Shown here: piece by piece, positions 44,293 to 53,676 of the stretch
Position numbering within the stretch: position 1 is the first letter of the stretch
Layout: every line of letters begins with the position of its first letter
Assembly: GCF_003426025.1 (NCBI RefSeq)
Contig: NZ_QJSH01000002.1
Span: forward strand, 124,001-188,000
From: Paraliobacillus quinghaiensis
GTDB lineage: Bacteria; Bacillota; Bacilli; Bacillales; Amphibacillaceae
DNA: 64,000 bases
Direction: 5' to 3'
Program-made: the position numbers and the translations under genes
The notes under the pieces: model-generated
What the model was told of the DNA's origin: nothing
Databases searched by the model: none
What the model saw: the letters and a program-made list of their open reading frames with translations, nothing else

Positions 44293-45107
44293 TGATAAGT
44301 AAACGAAACAAATATATTGGCGAAATACTAGCATTATTACTTGGATTAGTGTGGATTTCCCCGTTTTATTTAATGCTTGTCAATGCTTTTAAATCGAAGA
44401 GAGAAATTTTCACGGATGTTTTGGGCTTACCTGAAGGATTTCAAACAAAAAACTTTGTTGAAGCGTTTATTGATTTGGACTTTATAAATTCGTTACTGAA
44501 TTCAGTAATTGTCACAGGTCTTAGTATTGCGGTTATTGTGTTCTTTTCCTCGATGGCTGGTTATGCATTAGCGCGAAACAAAAGTAAGTTAAGTGCAATG
44601 ATCTTACTACTATTTGTAGGGGCAATGTTAATCCCATTCCAATCTGTAATGATTCCGTTGGTTGCTTTATTTGGTAAAGTGGAAATGTTAAATCGATTTG
44701 GTCTGATCTTCATGTACTTAGGTTTTGGATCAAGTTTATCGATTTTCTTATATCACGGTGCGATGACAGGAATTTCGCGTTCTTTAGATGAAGCAGCAAC
44801 AATCGATGGAGCCAACAAATTTCAAACGTTCCGTCATATTATATTCCCGTTATTAAAACCAATTTCCATGACAGTAGGGATTTTAAATGTTATCTGGATT
44901 TGGAATGATTATCTCTTACCATCTCTTGTGTTAAGTGAAAGTAATGCAACGATTCCCTTAAAAATGTTCTATTTCTTTGGCCAATACACAAAACAATGGC
45001 ACTTAGCCTTAGCGGGATTAACGATTGCGATCATACCTGTCATCATCGGCTATTTCCTCGCTCAAAGACAAATTATTGCAGGAGTAGCAGAAGGTGCGTT
45101 AAAATAA
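44292..45107 (+). CDS. Sugar ABC transporter permease (MalG/UgpE type)
   Basis: The 271-residue protein has six membrane segments and the EAA loop 'DEAATIDGANKFQTFRHIIFPLLKP'. Its C-terminus is 'QRQIIAGVAEGALK', the conserved MalG-type tail. The ATG overlaps the stop of the MalF-type gene. It ends the operon; a terminator follows within 30 bases. A 13-codon relic similar to its last residues is found in front of the fructokinase gene at 46495. Confidence 0.9.
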   Translation: MISKRNKYIGEILALLLGLVWISPFYLMLVNAFKSKREIFTDVLGLPEGFQTKNFVEAFIDLDFINSLLNSVIVTGLSIAVIVFFSSMAGYALARNKSKLSAMILLLFVGAMLIPFQSVMIPLVALFGKVEMLNRFGLIFMYLGFGSSLSIFLYHGAMTGISRSLDEAATIDGANKFQTFRHIIFPLLKPISMTVGILNVIWIWNDYLLPSLVLSESNATIPLKMFYFFGQYTKQWHLALAGLTIAIIPVIIGYFLAQRQIIAGVAEGALK

Positions 45108-45134
45108 TAATATCAACTAATTATAAAAAATATA

Positions 45135-45174
45135 AAAAATATCAAGCCTTTTTAAAACAGGCTTGATATTTTTT
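45135..45174 (+). terminator. Terminator of the sugar ABC operon
   Basis: AATATCAAGCCT and AGGCTTGATATT form a stem around a short loop, followed by TTTTTT. Confidence 0.9.
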
Positions 45175-45273
45175 AAAGAGAACTTTTTGCAAAGGAAATA
45201 TGTTGTGTTGGAGTTTGATAAATTTTGTTATTAACATACGGTTATAGAACAATTCTTTCGTTGAATTAAGGAA

Positions 45274-46263
45274 TTAAGTAGTTTCTCCTTTTATCAATTC
45301 AACAGCTAAAATGGTATTACTCCCATTATCATGTACGCCGTTCTCAATTTGATCAATTAAACTGGATGCTAAAGCATTTCCAATTTCTTTTATTGGTTGT
45401 TTAATGGTGGTGAGTTTGGGTGTTTGTAACATTCTAGTGAAACTATGATAATCATATCCAACAATCTTAAGTTGTTCGGGCACTTTTATTCCGACAGACT
45501 TAGCATACTCATACAATGTATACGCAAAAATATCATTACTACAAAATATACCATCGACTTGACTTAATTTATCAGCAATATTCTGCTGAATAAAATCCCA
45601 GTTTTCTTCAAATGTTGCTTTCACATGTGCTCCCTCAATTGTTTCATATGCTATATTATTTTTCATGCAAGTGATTTGAAATGCATCACTTCTTCGGTTT
45701 GCTAACAAATCATAGTGTAAAGGTCCTGAGATATGAAGCAATTTATTGCATCCCTGATCAATTAAGTGATTTGTTGCAAGCTCACCGCCCGTATAGTTGT
45801 CATTTGCAATATAAGGAATCGAGGAGGACAGCACCCTATCAAAAGAAACAATTGGCAAGTTGACGTTTTGATAGGCCTCAATTTCTAATGTATGACTACA
45901 CATAATAATACCGTCAACACGATTTTGTCTAAGCATTTTAATATAGTTTAACTCTTTTTCTGCTTCATGTAATGAATTGCATACTAATAATTTATAATTT
46001 TGTGAGCTTGCATATTGTTCTATCCAACTCATCAATTCTGCAAAAAAAGGATGACTCAAATTGGGGATGATGACACCGATTACATGAGATTGATTTTTTA
46101 ATAATGCGCGTGCGATTTGATTTGGTTGATAGTCTAATTCTTTCATCGCACTTTCTACATTTTTACGTGTCTTGCTTCCAATATATCCTCTATTATTCAT
46201 CACTCGTGATACTGTTGTGACAGAAACTCCTGCTAATTTTGCTACATCTTTAATACTTGCCAT
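45274..46263 (-). CDS. LacI-family transcriptional regulator (sucrose-type)
   Basis: The 329-residue protein has the helix-turn-helix 'ASIKDVAKLAGVSVTTVSRVMNNRGYIGSKTRKNV', hinge 'YQPNQIARALLKNQS' and sensor domain ending 'LKIVGYDYHSFTRMLQTPKLTTIKQP'. ATG 46263 has GGAGCATT upstream. It is divergent from the fructokinase-sucrose phosphorylase pair with a shared 270-base control region that contains ATGAAAACGTTTGACA, so it most likely represses that pair and itself in the absence of sucrose or its product. Confidence 0.88.
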   Translation of the reverse strand: MASIKDVAKLAGVSVTTVSRVMNNRGYIGSKTRKNVESAMKELDYQPNQIARALLKNQSHVIGVIIPNLSHPFFAELMSWIEQYASSQNYKLLVCNSLHEAEKELNYIKMLRQNRVDGIIMCSHTLEIEAYQNVNLPIVSFDRVLSSSIPYIANDNYTGGELATNHLIDQGCNKLLHISGPLHYDLLANRRSDAFQITCMKNNIAYETIEGAHVKATFEENWDFIQQNIADKLSQVDGIFCSNDIFAYTLYEYAKSVGIKVPEQLKIVGYDYHSFTRMLQTPKLTTIKQPIKEIGNALASSLIDQIENGVHDNGSNTILAVELIKGETT

Positions 46264-46418
46264 AGGAATGCTCCTTCATTTGTAATAGTGCTATATTAGC
46301 ATAGTTTTTCGTAATTTACATATAAAACAACCTGAATAATATGTCAATCGTTACCCTATCCAAATACTTAATTTTAATGAGTTAAATAAAGTTATATGCT
46401 AACTTTAATATAATATTT

Positions 46419-46434
46419 ATGAAAACGTTTGACA
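46419..46434 (+). promoter_or_regulatory. cre/LacI-type operator before the sucrose phosphorylase operon
   Basis: ATGAAAACGTTTGACA fits the extended CcpA cre consensus WTGNAANCGNWNNCW and could also be the site of the divergent LacI regulator. Confidence 0.6.
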
Positions 46435-46494
46435 TATATATATTGTTGTTTTATTATTGCGATGTAAACGAATACAATAATTAACTGACTATGA

Positions 46495-46536
46495 AAACAA
46501 ATCATTGCAAGAGTAGTAGAAGGGGCTGTGAAATGA
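46495..46536 (+). pseudogene. 3' stub of a lost MalG-type permease gene
   Basis: Thirteen codons followed by TGA read KQIIARVVEGAVK, nearly the same as the C-terminus RQIIAGVAEGALK of the intact permease encoded at 44292-45107. The TGA overlaps the ATG of the fructokinase gene in the ATGA manner of coupled genes. Nothing else of the permease is left; promoter-like sequence lies directly before it. Confidence 0.7.
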
Positions 46537-47504
46537 TGTTTAATTTTGATAAAAATATTGAATTTCTAAATAGAAATAACGATATTTTGACGATAGGAGA
46601 GCTTCTTGTAGATATGATATCAGCTGACTACGATGAAAACTTTGATAGTAATACTTATCATAGATTTTTTGGGGGATCACCTGCTAATATTGCGATTAAC
46701 ACAAAAAGATTAGGAGTTAATTCTAGTGTGGTATCAGCTGTTGGAAAGGATGGACTTGGAAAATTTTTAATTAATCAATTAGAGGAAGTTCAGATAGATA
46801 CAACGTGTATTGAAGAGGTTGATTATGCAACGAGTATGGTGTTAATTACAAAGAGTAAATCATCACCAAAACCTATATTTTATCGTGGTGCAGATTATCA
46901 TTTGGAATATAGTTCTAAACTTACAGAAGCAATAAAGAATTCTAAAGTAGTTCATTTTTCGTGTTGGCCACTATCAAAAGCTCCATCACGCCAAACGATA
47001 GAAAAGTGTATAGAAGTAGCGCGAGCTAATAAATTAATCATCTGTTTTGATCCCAATTATCATCCTATGCTATGGGAGAAGGGAGAAGACGGTCCTGAAT
47101 ATATAAAGTCTATTATAAAAAAAGTTGACATTGTCAAGCCATCTGAAGATGATGCAGCACGATTATTTGGAAAAGACAGCCATGAAAATTATATTGAAAA
47201 ATTCCTAACACTTGGAGCACAGCTCGTAATATTGACACTCGGAGAAGATGGTGCAATTGTTTCTAACGGTAAAGAAACAGTAAAATTTGAAACGTTAGCA
47301 ACAGAAGTTAATGATACTACTGGTGCGGGAGATGCTTTCTGGTCTGGTTTCTATGCTGGAGTGATAGAGGGGTATACCATTAAAGAAGCATTACAGTTAG
47401 GGTTTGCGGTAAGTGCTTATAAGTTAAAGTATACAGGTGCAGTGGTTGAACTGCCAAGGCTTGAGAGAATAAAAGAAATCTATTCTATAGAAGGAGGAAG
47501 TTGA
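46533..47504 (+). CDS. Fructokinase (PfkB/ribokinase family)
   Basis: The 323-residue protein has the PfkB signatures 'FFGGSPANIAINTKRLG' near the start and 'NDTTGAGDAFWSGFYAGV' with the catalytic Asp near the end. In this setting it should phosphorylate the fructose released from sucrose by the phosphorylase encoded one base downstream. I use ATG 46533 (or 46536) with AAGGGG seven to ten bases upstream; an earlier ATG at 46491 lies in the permease stub. The start overlaps the stub's stop codon. Confidence 0.87.
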   Translation: MMFNFDKNIEFLNRNNDILTIGELLVDMISADYDENFDSNTYHRFFGGSPANIAINTKRLGVNSSVVSAVGKDGLGKFLINQLEEVQIDTTCIEEVDYATSMVLITKSKSSPKPIFYRGADYHLEYSSKLTEAIKNSKVVHFSCWPLSKAPSRQTIEKCIEVARANKLIICFDPNYHPMLWEKGEDGPEYIKSIIKKVDIVKPSEDDAARLFGKDSHENYIEKFLTLGAQLVILTLGEDGAIVSNGKETVKFETLATEVNDTTGAGDAFWSGFYAGVIEGYTIKEALQLGFAVSAYKLKYTGAVVELPRLERIKEIYSIEGGS

Positions 47505-47505
47505 G

Positions 47506-48975
47506 ATGACACTGAAAAATCAAGTTCAACTGATAACATATCCTGATTCATTAGCCGGTAATTTAAAAGGTTTAAACACGGTTCTTTTAGAATATTTCCC
47601 AGATGTTTTTAAAGGTGGAATTCATATATTGCCGCCTTTTCCATCATCAGGTGATAGGGGATTTGCCCCCTTAACGTATTTAGAAATAGAAGAGGAATTT
47701 GGAACATGGTCGGATATTAAAGAAATTGGGGAAAACTTCGATATTTTAGTTGACTTAATGGTTAATCATATCTCCATGCGGTCAAGTTATTTTCAGGACT
47801 TTCTTGAAAAAGGTCGCAAATCTGAATATGCTGACTTGTTTCTTACTTTAGATAAGATTTGGGGTGATGGTAAACCAATACAGAAAGACATTGATAAGAT
47901 GTTTTTAAGAAGAAAGAAACCGTATTCTACTTTTCAAATAGAAGAGACTGGAGAAAAGGAAACTGTATGGACAACATTTGGTAAAGCGGAACCGTCCGAA
48001 CAAATTGATTTAGATGTTCATTCGGAAAAAGTTAAAGAACTACTAACGGAATTCTTTGTTAATTTCAGTGAGAATAATATTAAGATTGTAAGATTAGATG
48101 CAGTTGGATATATAATTAAAAAATTAGGCACAAGCTGCTTTTTTGTGGAACCTGAAATCTATCAATTTTTAGATTGGATTAAAGGATTAGCTGATTCACT
48201 AGATATTGAGTTGTTGCCAGAAGTACACTCCCATTATTCAACACAGTATAAATTAGCAGAGCGCGGTTTTTGGATATACGATTTTATCCTACCATATACT
48301 GTTCTTGATACGATAGTAAGCAAGTCTAGTGATAACCTTTATGACTATTTAAAGGATAGACCAGAAAAACAATTCACAATGCTCGATTGTCATGATGGTA
48401 TTCCAGTTAAACCAGATATGGATGACCTGATCGATACAAAAGAAGCTAGGGAATTAGTAGACGTATGCGTAAAAAGAGGTTCAAATTTAAGTCTTGTTCT
48501 ATCGGATGAACATAAAGCGCCTGATGGATTTGATGTTCACCAGATTAGAGGCTCTTATTATTCAATATTAAATTGTGAAGATGATGCGTATTTAGCAGCT
48601 AGAGCAATTCAATTTTTCGTGCCTGGCATTCCTCAAGTCTATTATGTCGGTCTGTTAGCAGGGAAGAATGATGTAGAAGCTGTTGAAAGAACTGGCGAAG
48701 GTCGGGAAATTAATAGACACAACTTTAATCTTGAGGAAATAGAAAATGCTCTTAATAAAGAAGTTGTTCAAAGACTTTTAAATCTTATTCGGTTTAGAAA
48801 TGAATACCCTGCTTTTAATGGTGAATTTAAACTCCAACCTGCAGCAAGGGATGAAGTTCGTCTTGGTTGGGAAAAAGGTGAGAAAAGTTGTTCATTATTT
48901 ATTGATTTAAAAACGAGTAAAACAGTGATAGATTATATAGGTGAAAATGGAGAGGTGAAAAAGTATTTTGTTTAA
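47506..48975 (+). CDS. Sucrose phosphorylase (GH13 subfamily 18)
   Basis: The 489-residue enzyme has the family hallmark 'PPFPSSGDRGFAPLTYLEIEEEFGTW', nucleophile Asp198 in 'VRLDAVGY', acid Glu239 in 'LPEVHSHY' and Asp297 in 'LDCHDGIPV'. It splits sucrose with inorganic phosphate into glucose 1-phosphate and fructose inside the cell, saving ATP. Length matches known sucrose phosphorylases (about 490). GGAGGAAG lies at the end of the fructokinase gene, one base before the start. A sucrose 6-phosphate phosphorylase cannot be fully excluded, but the presence of an ABC importer and no PTS favours free sucrose. Confidence 0.87.
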   Translation: MTLKNQVQLITYPDSLAGNLKGLNTVLLEYFPDVFKGGIHILPPFPSSGDRGFAPLTYLEIEEEFGTWSDIKEIGENFDILVDLMVNHISMRSSYFQDFLEKGRKSEYADLFLTLDKIWGDGKPIQKDIDKMFLRRKKPYSTFQIEETGEKETVWTTFGKAEPSEQIDLDVHSEKVKELLTEFFVNFSENNIKIVRLDAVGYIIKKLGTSCFFVEPEIYQFLDWIKGLADSLDIELLPEVHSHYSTQYKLAERGFWIYDFILPYTVLDTIVSKSSDNLYDYLKDRPEKQFTMLDCHDGIPVKPDMDDLIDTKEARELVDVCVKRGSNLSLVLSDEHKAPDGFDVHQIRGSYYSILNCEDDAYLAARAIQFFVPGIPQVYYVGLLAGKNDVEAVERTGEGREINRHNFNLEEIENALNKEVVQRLLNLIRFRNEYPAFNGEFKLQPAARDEVRLGWEKGEKSCSLFIDLKTSKTVIDYIGENGEVKKYFV

Positions 48976-49026
48976 TAAAAGGTGACACAAAGTTTTTGTT
49001 TATGTAATAATAGTCCCATTGTTTTA

Positions 49027-49056
49027 AACCCCATCTCATTTTAAGATGGGGTTTTA
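49027..49056. terminator. Terminator after sucrose phosphorylase
   Basis: AACCCCATCT and AGATGGGGTT pair around CATTTTA and run into TTTTAT; the AraC gene ends just beyond, on the other strand. Confidence 0.88.
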
Positions 49057-49085
49057 TCTAGGATAAGAATATAACTGTACTTTCT

Positions 49086-49850
49086 TTAATCCCCTCTCCG
49101 ATAAACACCAGGAGATACACCATATGCTTTTTTAAAGACACGGTGAAAATAAGGATAAGCACCAAAGCCACAGTTTTCTGCAATGTGTTCTAATGTCATC
49201 ATCGTGTATTTCATTTGATCTATAGCGGCAGTTAAGCGAATTTCTTGCGCGTATTCCATTATTGTTTTATCAAGATATTGCTTAAATAAATGCACAGAGC
49301 GTGAAACACTTAATTCTACGAAAGAAGCTACGTCATTTACTGTAAAGCCAGTTGTAGCATTCTCCTCAATATAGCGCATCATTTTTGTAACAACAAAAGG
49401 ACGTGCATACGAAGCCCGATCTTCAATTGCTCGTTCAATCAACAAGAAAAGACTTCGTGTTAGATTTTCCATTATTTCATCATTTTTATCAGATATAGGC
49501 CTTCTCTTTTCAGCCGCTAAGTAACGCCAAATTGAAATTATTTTGTCGTCTAATTCTATCCTGACAGTGCCTGGTTTTTTGGAGCGTTTCCACCATTGAT
49601 CCACCCAATCCCCTTGAACAATAAGGTGGAAATCTCCACTTGGTTGTCCTTCTTTTATTGATAATTGATAATAGTCACCAGGTGCAACAAGTAAAAGGTC
49701 CCCTTTTTCTAGATTAATCTGCTTGTTTTTTACAATTGCTTCCCCTTCTCCCTCTGTTTGAAGGCGTAGTAGGTAGGAGTCAAAGCCGTGCTTGTGTGTA
49801 GCGAAGTATCCATTTTCGTGGTAAGAGTATCCACAATGTCCAATTTTCAT
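49086..49850 (-). CDS. AraC-family transcriptional regulator
   Basis: The 254-residue protein has an N-terminal cupin-like sensor domain with 'THKHGFDSYLLRLQTEGEGEAIVKNKQINLEKGDLLLVAPGDYY' and a C-terminal pair of helix-turn-helix motifs ending 'IAENCGFGAYPYFHRVFKKAYGVSPGVYRR'. I use ATG 49850, ten bases after AAAGGA. It is transcribed divergently from the Gfo/Idh-ThuA operon across 184 bases and is the probable activator of that operon. Ligand unknown, most likely a sugar or sugar derivative. Confidence 0.88.
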   Translation of the reverse strand: MKIGHCGYSYHENGYFATHKHGFDSYLLRLQTEGEGEAIVKNKQINLEKGDLLLVAPGDYYQLSIKEGQPSGDFHLIVQGDWVDQWWKRSKKPGTVRIELDDKIISIWRYLAAEKRRPISDKNDEIMENLTRSLFLLIERAIEDRASYARPFVVTKMMRYIEENATTGFTVNDVASFVELSVSRSVHLFKQYLDKTIMEYAQEIRLTAAIDQMKYTMMTLEHIAENCGFGAYPYFHRVFKKAYGVSPGVYRRGD

Positions 49851-50034
49851 TAACATCATTCCTTTGATAGCAAAATAGTGCATGTTTTTATTATATCATT
49901 TATGTTCAATTTGGAACAGATGAGGTAAGATTAAATCAGTTAATTAAATAACTGTTATATTCTGAAATAGAAAATTGAAAAAGCAAATTAGATACTTTGG
50001 AAGCGCTATAAATAAATCGTAGGAGGAAGAGTAA

Positions 50035-51069
50035 ATGACACAATTACGAGTAGGTATTATAGGATGCGGTAATATTTTTCCGATGCACGCACAATCAGTA
50101 AAGGATAGAGAAGATGCAAAGATAGTTGCTGTGTGTGATTTAAAGGAAGATCGGGTGAATGCCAAGGCAGCGCAACATGAATGTGCCGCTTATACAGATT
50201 ATAATGAGATGTTTAAAAAAGAAAATTTGGATGTCATTCACATATGTTTACCACATCATTTACATGCACCGGTGGCAATTGAGGCCGCAAAACAAAAGAT
50301 AGATATCTTAACTGAGAAACCAATGTCGATTAAATATGAAGATGCAGTTGAAATGGTAGAAACTGCGAAAGCAAACAATGTGATGTTAGGTGTTATTTTC
50401 CAAAATCGTTATAATCCAGGTTCTATACTTATTAAAGAAATGTTAGAAAGCGGAGAATTAGGTGCAATAAAGTCCGGCAAGTTATCGGTTACTTGGGATC
50501 GATCTGATGCTTATTACCAAAATAGTGATTGGAAAGGTACTTGGGAGATGGAAGGTGGCGGTGTCATCATTGATCAGGCAATCCATACCATGGATCTAAT
50601 GCGTTGGTTTGTAGATAGTGAAATAAACTATGTAGATGCAACGATCAGCAACCGTGCGCATGAAACGATTGAAGTAGAAGATGCTGCAGAAGGCGTTGTT
50701 GCTTATAAGAACGGTGTTGTTACTGCTTTTCATGCAATAAATTATTACACATATGATGCTCCAGTAGAAATTGAACTCCATTGTGAAAAGGGTATTGCGA
50801 AGATGGTAGCAGATAGAGCAGATGTGAAATTAAATGATGGTAGAGCGTTTGTTGCAGACAACAATCCATTAGAGACTTTCCATTATGATTCTGGTGCTAA
50901 AGGTTATTGGGGAGTAAGTCACGTTAAACAAATTAATAACTTCTATGATGCGCTTCGTGATAACACCAAGCCAGATATCTCAGGAGAAGATGCATTAAAA
51001 ACACAAAAAATGATTGCAGCAGTCTATGAATCTGGTAAGAAAAAAGAACGTGTGAATTTTAAAAAGTAG
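50035..51069 (+). CDS. Gfo/Idh/MocA-family NAD(P)-dependent oxidoreductase
   Basis: The 344-residue protein has the N-terminal dinucleotide fold '[18 protein letters not shown]', the family motif '[17 protein letters not shown]' and '[19 protein letters not shown]' with the catalytic Asp-x3-His arrangement. Such enzymes oxidise or reduce hydroxyls of sugars and cyclitols. AGGAGG precedes the ATG. It is the first gene of a five-gene operon with ThuA, two TIM-barrel epimerase/isomerases and a second Gfo/Idh protein. A near-cre sequence TTGGAAGCGCTATAAA lies 30 bases upstream of the ribosome site. Confidence 0.88.
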   Translation: MTQLRVGIIGCGNIFPMHAQSVKDREDAKIVAVCDLKEDRVNAKAAQHECAAYTDYNEMFKKENLDVIHICLPHHLHAPVAIEAAKQKIDILTEKPMSIKYEDAVEMVETAKANNVMLGVIFQNRYNPGSILIKEMLESGELGAIKSGKLSVTWDRSDAYYQNSDWKGTWEMEGGGVIIDQAIHTMDLMRWFVDSEINYVDATISNRAHETIEVEDAAEGVVAYKNGVVTAFHAINYYTYDAPVEIELHCEKGIAKMVADRADVKLNDGRAFVADNNPLETFHYDSGAKGYWGVSHVKQINNFYDALRDNTKPDISGEDALKTQKMIAAVYESGKKKERVNFKK

Positions 51070-51095
51070 ATTTTAAAAAAAGAGGAGGAGTTAAC

Positions 51096-51815
51096 ATGCG
51101 AGTTGTTGTATGGAATGAAAACCGTCATGAAAAAACAAATCAAGTCGTATCAGATATTTACCCTAAAGGAATTCATGGAGCCATTGCAGACTTTTTAAAA
51201 GAAGATATAGAAGATGTAAAAACAGCCACGTTAGATGAACCAGAACATGGACTTACAGACGAGGTATTAAATCAAACTGATGTCCTTATTTGGTGGGGGC
51301 ATAAAGCACATGACGAGGTTAAAGATGAAATTGTTGAAAAAGTACACAAACGAGTTTTAGAAGGAATGGGATTAGTTGTTTTACATTCAGGTCACTTCTC
51401 AAAGATTTTTAAGAAGTTAATGGGGACTACTTGTGATTTGAAATGGAGAGAAGCAGATGAAAAAGAACGTTTGTGGGTAATAGACCCAAGTCATCCCATT
51501 ACAGCTGGACTTGGTGAATATATTGAATTAGAAAAAGAAGAAATGTACGGGGAACATTTTGATATACCAGCACCTGATCAATTAATATTTTTAAGTTGGT
51601 TTGAAGGTGGCGAAGTATTCCGCAGTGGTGCAACGTATCATCGAGGAAATGGAAAAGTTTTTTATTTCCGTCCTGGACATGAAACCTATCCAACTTATTA
51701 TAATAAAGAAATTCAAAAGGTTATTAAAAATGGTGTGAAGTGGGTTAGCCCTACTGATAGGCCAAGACCTACGTATGGGAATGTTGAAGCTTTGGAAGAA
51801 ATTTCAGGAAAATAG
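51096..51815 (+). CDS. ThuA-domain protein
   Basis: The 239-residue protein belongs to the ThuA group, which has a glutamine-amidotransferase-like fold: '[15 protein letters not shown]', '[22 protein letters not shown]' and '[18 protein letters not shown]'. In Sinorhizobium ThuA and ThuB act in catabolism of trehalose and related sugars through 3-keto derivatives. AGGAGG precedes the ATG. Between a Gfo/Idh gene and a TIM-barrel gene, a role in keto-sugar processing is likely, but the substrate is open. Confidence 0.85.
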   Translation: MRVVVWNENRHEKTNQVVSDIYPKGIHGAIADFLKEDIEDVKTATLDEPEHGLTDEVLNQTDVLIWWGHKAHDEVKDEIVEKVHKRVLEGMGLVVLHSGHFSKIFKKLMGTTCDLKWREADEKERLWVIDPSHPITAGLGEYIELEKEEMYGEHFDIPAPDQLIFLSWFEGGEVFRSGATYHRGNGKVFYFRPGHETYPTYYNKEIQKVIKNGVKWVSPTDRPRPTYGNVEALEEISGK

Positions 51816-51830
51816 AAATGAGGTCATTAA

Positions 51831-52589
51831 ATGGATAAGAAACCAGTGGCAGTTCAAATGTTCACGTTACGTGAAGAGGCAGAAAAAGATTTTGCAGGCA
51901 CATTAAAAAAAGTCGCGCAAATTGGTTTTGATGGTGTAGAGTTTGCTGGATATGGTGGATTGACTGCAAAAGAAGTTAGAAGTTTACTAGATCAATACGG
52001 CCTACAAGCAGCAGCTAGTCATGTTCCTCTAGATCAGTTAGAAAACAATTTAGACCAAGTTATTCAAGATCAAAAAGTATTAGGTAGTAAATATATTGTT
52101 TGTCCATTTATACTACCAGAACAAAGAACTGAGGAAGGATATAAAGCGCTTATTCCTTTCTTGGAGCAAACGGGTGAAACGTGCAGGAATGAAGGGATCA
52201 CCCTATGTTATCATAATCATGATTTTGAACTGGATCGTTTGTCTGATGGTAGAACTGCACTTGAAACTATTTTTGATGATACAAGTGCAAACAATGTTCA
52301 AACAGAGCTAGATGTTTATTGGCTCAAAAAAGCAGGGGAACATCCAGTAAAATGGGTTGAAGGCTATAAAAAAAGAGCACCACTCGTTCATTTGAAAGAT
52401 ATGACGTTGGATGAGGAACAGTTTTTCGCTGAGCTTGGTACAGGTGGTATAGATGTTGATTCTATATTAAATCTTGGAAAAGATGTCGGTGTACAGTGGT
52501 GGGTAGTTGAACAGGATCAAACCCGTCGCACACCATTTGAGAGCATTGAAATTAGTTTAAATTACTTAAAATCTAAATTTGAAGCATAA
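51831..52589 (+). CDS. Sugar phosphate isomerase/epimerase (TIM barrel, AP-endonuclease-2 family)
   Basis: The 252-residue protein is a xylose-isomerase-like TIM barrel with 'VAQIGFDGVEFAGYGGLTAKEV', 'ITLCYHNHDFEL', 'TELDVYWLKKAG' and 'VHLKDM', the last three carrying typical metal ligands Glu, Asp, His. Family members include 3-keto-sugar hydratases/isomerases, IolE and IolI. ATGAGGTC precedes the ATG weakly. It is the third gene of the Gfo/Idh-ThuA operon, 15 bases after thuA. Confidence 0.85.
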   Translation: MDKKPVAVQMFTLREEAEKDFAGTLKKVAQIGFDGVEFAGYGGLTAKEVRSLLDQYGLQAAASHVPLDQLENNLDQVIQDQKVLGSKYIVCPFILPEQRTEEGYKALIPFLEQTGETCRNEGITLCYHNHDFELDRLSDGRTALETIFDDTSANNVQTELDVYWLKKAGEHPVKWVEGYKKRAPLVHLKDMTLDEEQFFAELGTGGIDVDSILNLGKDVGVQWWVVEQDQTRRTPFESIEISLNYLKSKFEA

Positions 52590-52608
52590 AAATAGGGGGA
52601 TTTACATT

Positions 52609-53634
52609 ATGAAAACATTAAAAGTTGCAGTTATCGGTTGCGGAAGCATTGCTAAGCATCGTCATTTACCAGAATATGCGCTTAATGATTCAGTTGAAAT
52701 TGTAGCAGTTTGTGATCTTGTTAAAGAGCGAGCAGAAACAATGGCAGAACAATACCAGGCGGCTGTGTATACTGATTATAAAACGCTTCTAAGTGAAGAG
52801 AAAATAGATGCTGTAAGTGTCTGTCTTCCTAACTATTTGCATGCACCTGTTACTATTGCAGCATTAGAAGCGGGAGCTCATGTATTATGTGAAAAGCCAA
52901 TGGCGACTTCAAAAGAAGAAGCAGAAAACATGATTAAAACAGCAAAAGAAAATAATAAAAAATTAATGATTGCTCATAACCAACGTTTAGTACCATCTCA
53001 TATGAAGGCGAAAGCATTGATTGAAAATGGAGATATTGGAAAAATTAATAGCTTCCGCACGACATTTGGTCATGATGGTCCTGAATCGTGGAGCGTTGAT
53101 GGTGCGTCTAGTTGGTTCTTTAAAAAAGAGCAAGCTTTTATTGGAGCAATGGGTGACCTTGGTGTTCATAAAGCTGACTTAATGCGTTATATATTAGGAG
53201 AAGAGTTTGTAGAAGTAGCAGGCATTATTGAAACAAATGCTAAAGAGAACACAGATGTAGATGATAACGCTGTGTGTGTATTGAAAACAGAAAGTGGTGC
53301 AATCGGAACCTTAACAGCGAGCTGGGCATATCAGCCGGAGTCGGACAATTCTACTGTCATTTATGGGGAAAAGGGAATTTTACGGATAGAAGATGATCCT
53401 GAATTTTCGTTAATCGCACAATATGTAAATGGAGAAGTTGTGAAGTATGAATTAGGTCATATTCAATCAAATGATGATGGTGGACAATTTAATTCCCACG
53501 TAATTGAAAACTTTGTAGATTGTATTGTTAACGACAAAGAACCGTTAATTAGTGGAGAAGAAGGCAAGAAATCATTAGAAGTGATTTTAGCAGCAATTGA
53601 ATCGGCAGAAACCAAAACGATCGTTCGTCAGTAA
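52609..53634 (+). CDS. Gfo/Idh/MocA-family oxidoreductase, second copy
   Basis: The 341-residue protein has 'KVAVIGCGSIAKHRHLPEYAL', 'VLCEKPMATSKEEAENMI' with the catalytic lysine, and 'FIGAMGDLGVHKADLMRYIL'. It shares the fold of the enzyme at 50035 but is a distant paralogue and has the histidine-containing 'GDLGVHKADL' in place of '[10 protein letters not shown]'. I use ATG 52609 with GGGGG upstream. Having two oxidoreductases in one operon would allow oxidation and later reduction of the same sugar carbon. Confidence 0.88.
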   Translation: MKTLKVAVIGCGSIAKHRHLPEYALNDSVEIVAVCDLVKERAETMAEQYQAAVYTDYKTLLSEEKIDAVSVCLPNYLHAPVTIAALEAGAHVLCEKPMATSKEEAENMIKTAKENNKKLMIAHNQRLVPSHMKAKALIENGDIGKINSFRTTFGHDGPESWSVDGASSWFFKKEQAFIGAMGDLGVHKADLMRYILGEEFVEVAGIIETNAKENTDVDDNAVCVLKTESGAIGTLTASWAYQPESDNSTVIYGEKGILRIEDDPEFSLIAQYVNGEVVKYELGHIQSNDDGGQFNSHVIENFVDCIVNDKEPLISGEEGKKSLEVILAAIESAETKTIVRQ

Positions 53635-53676
53635 TTTTAGTAGTTCCTAAAATAATCTTTAATGGAGGGGAAATAA

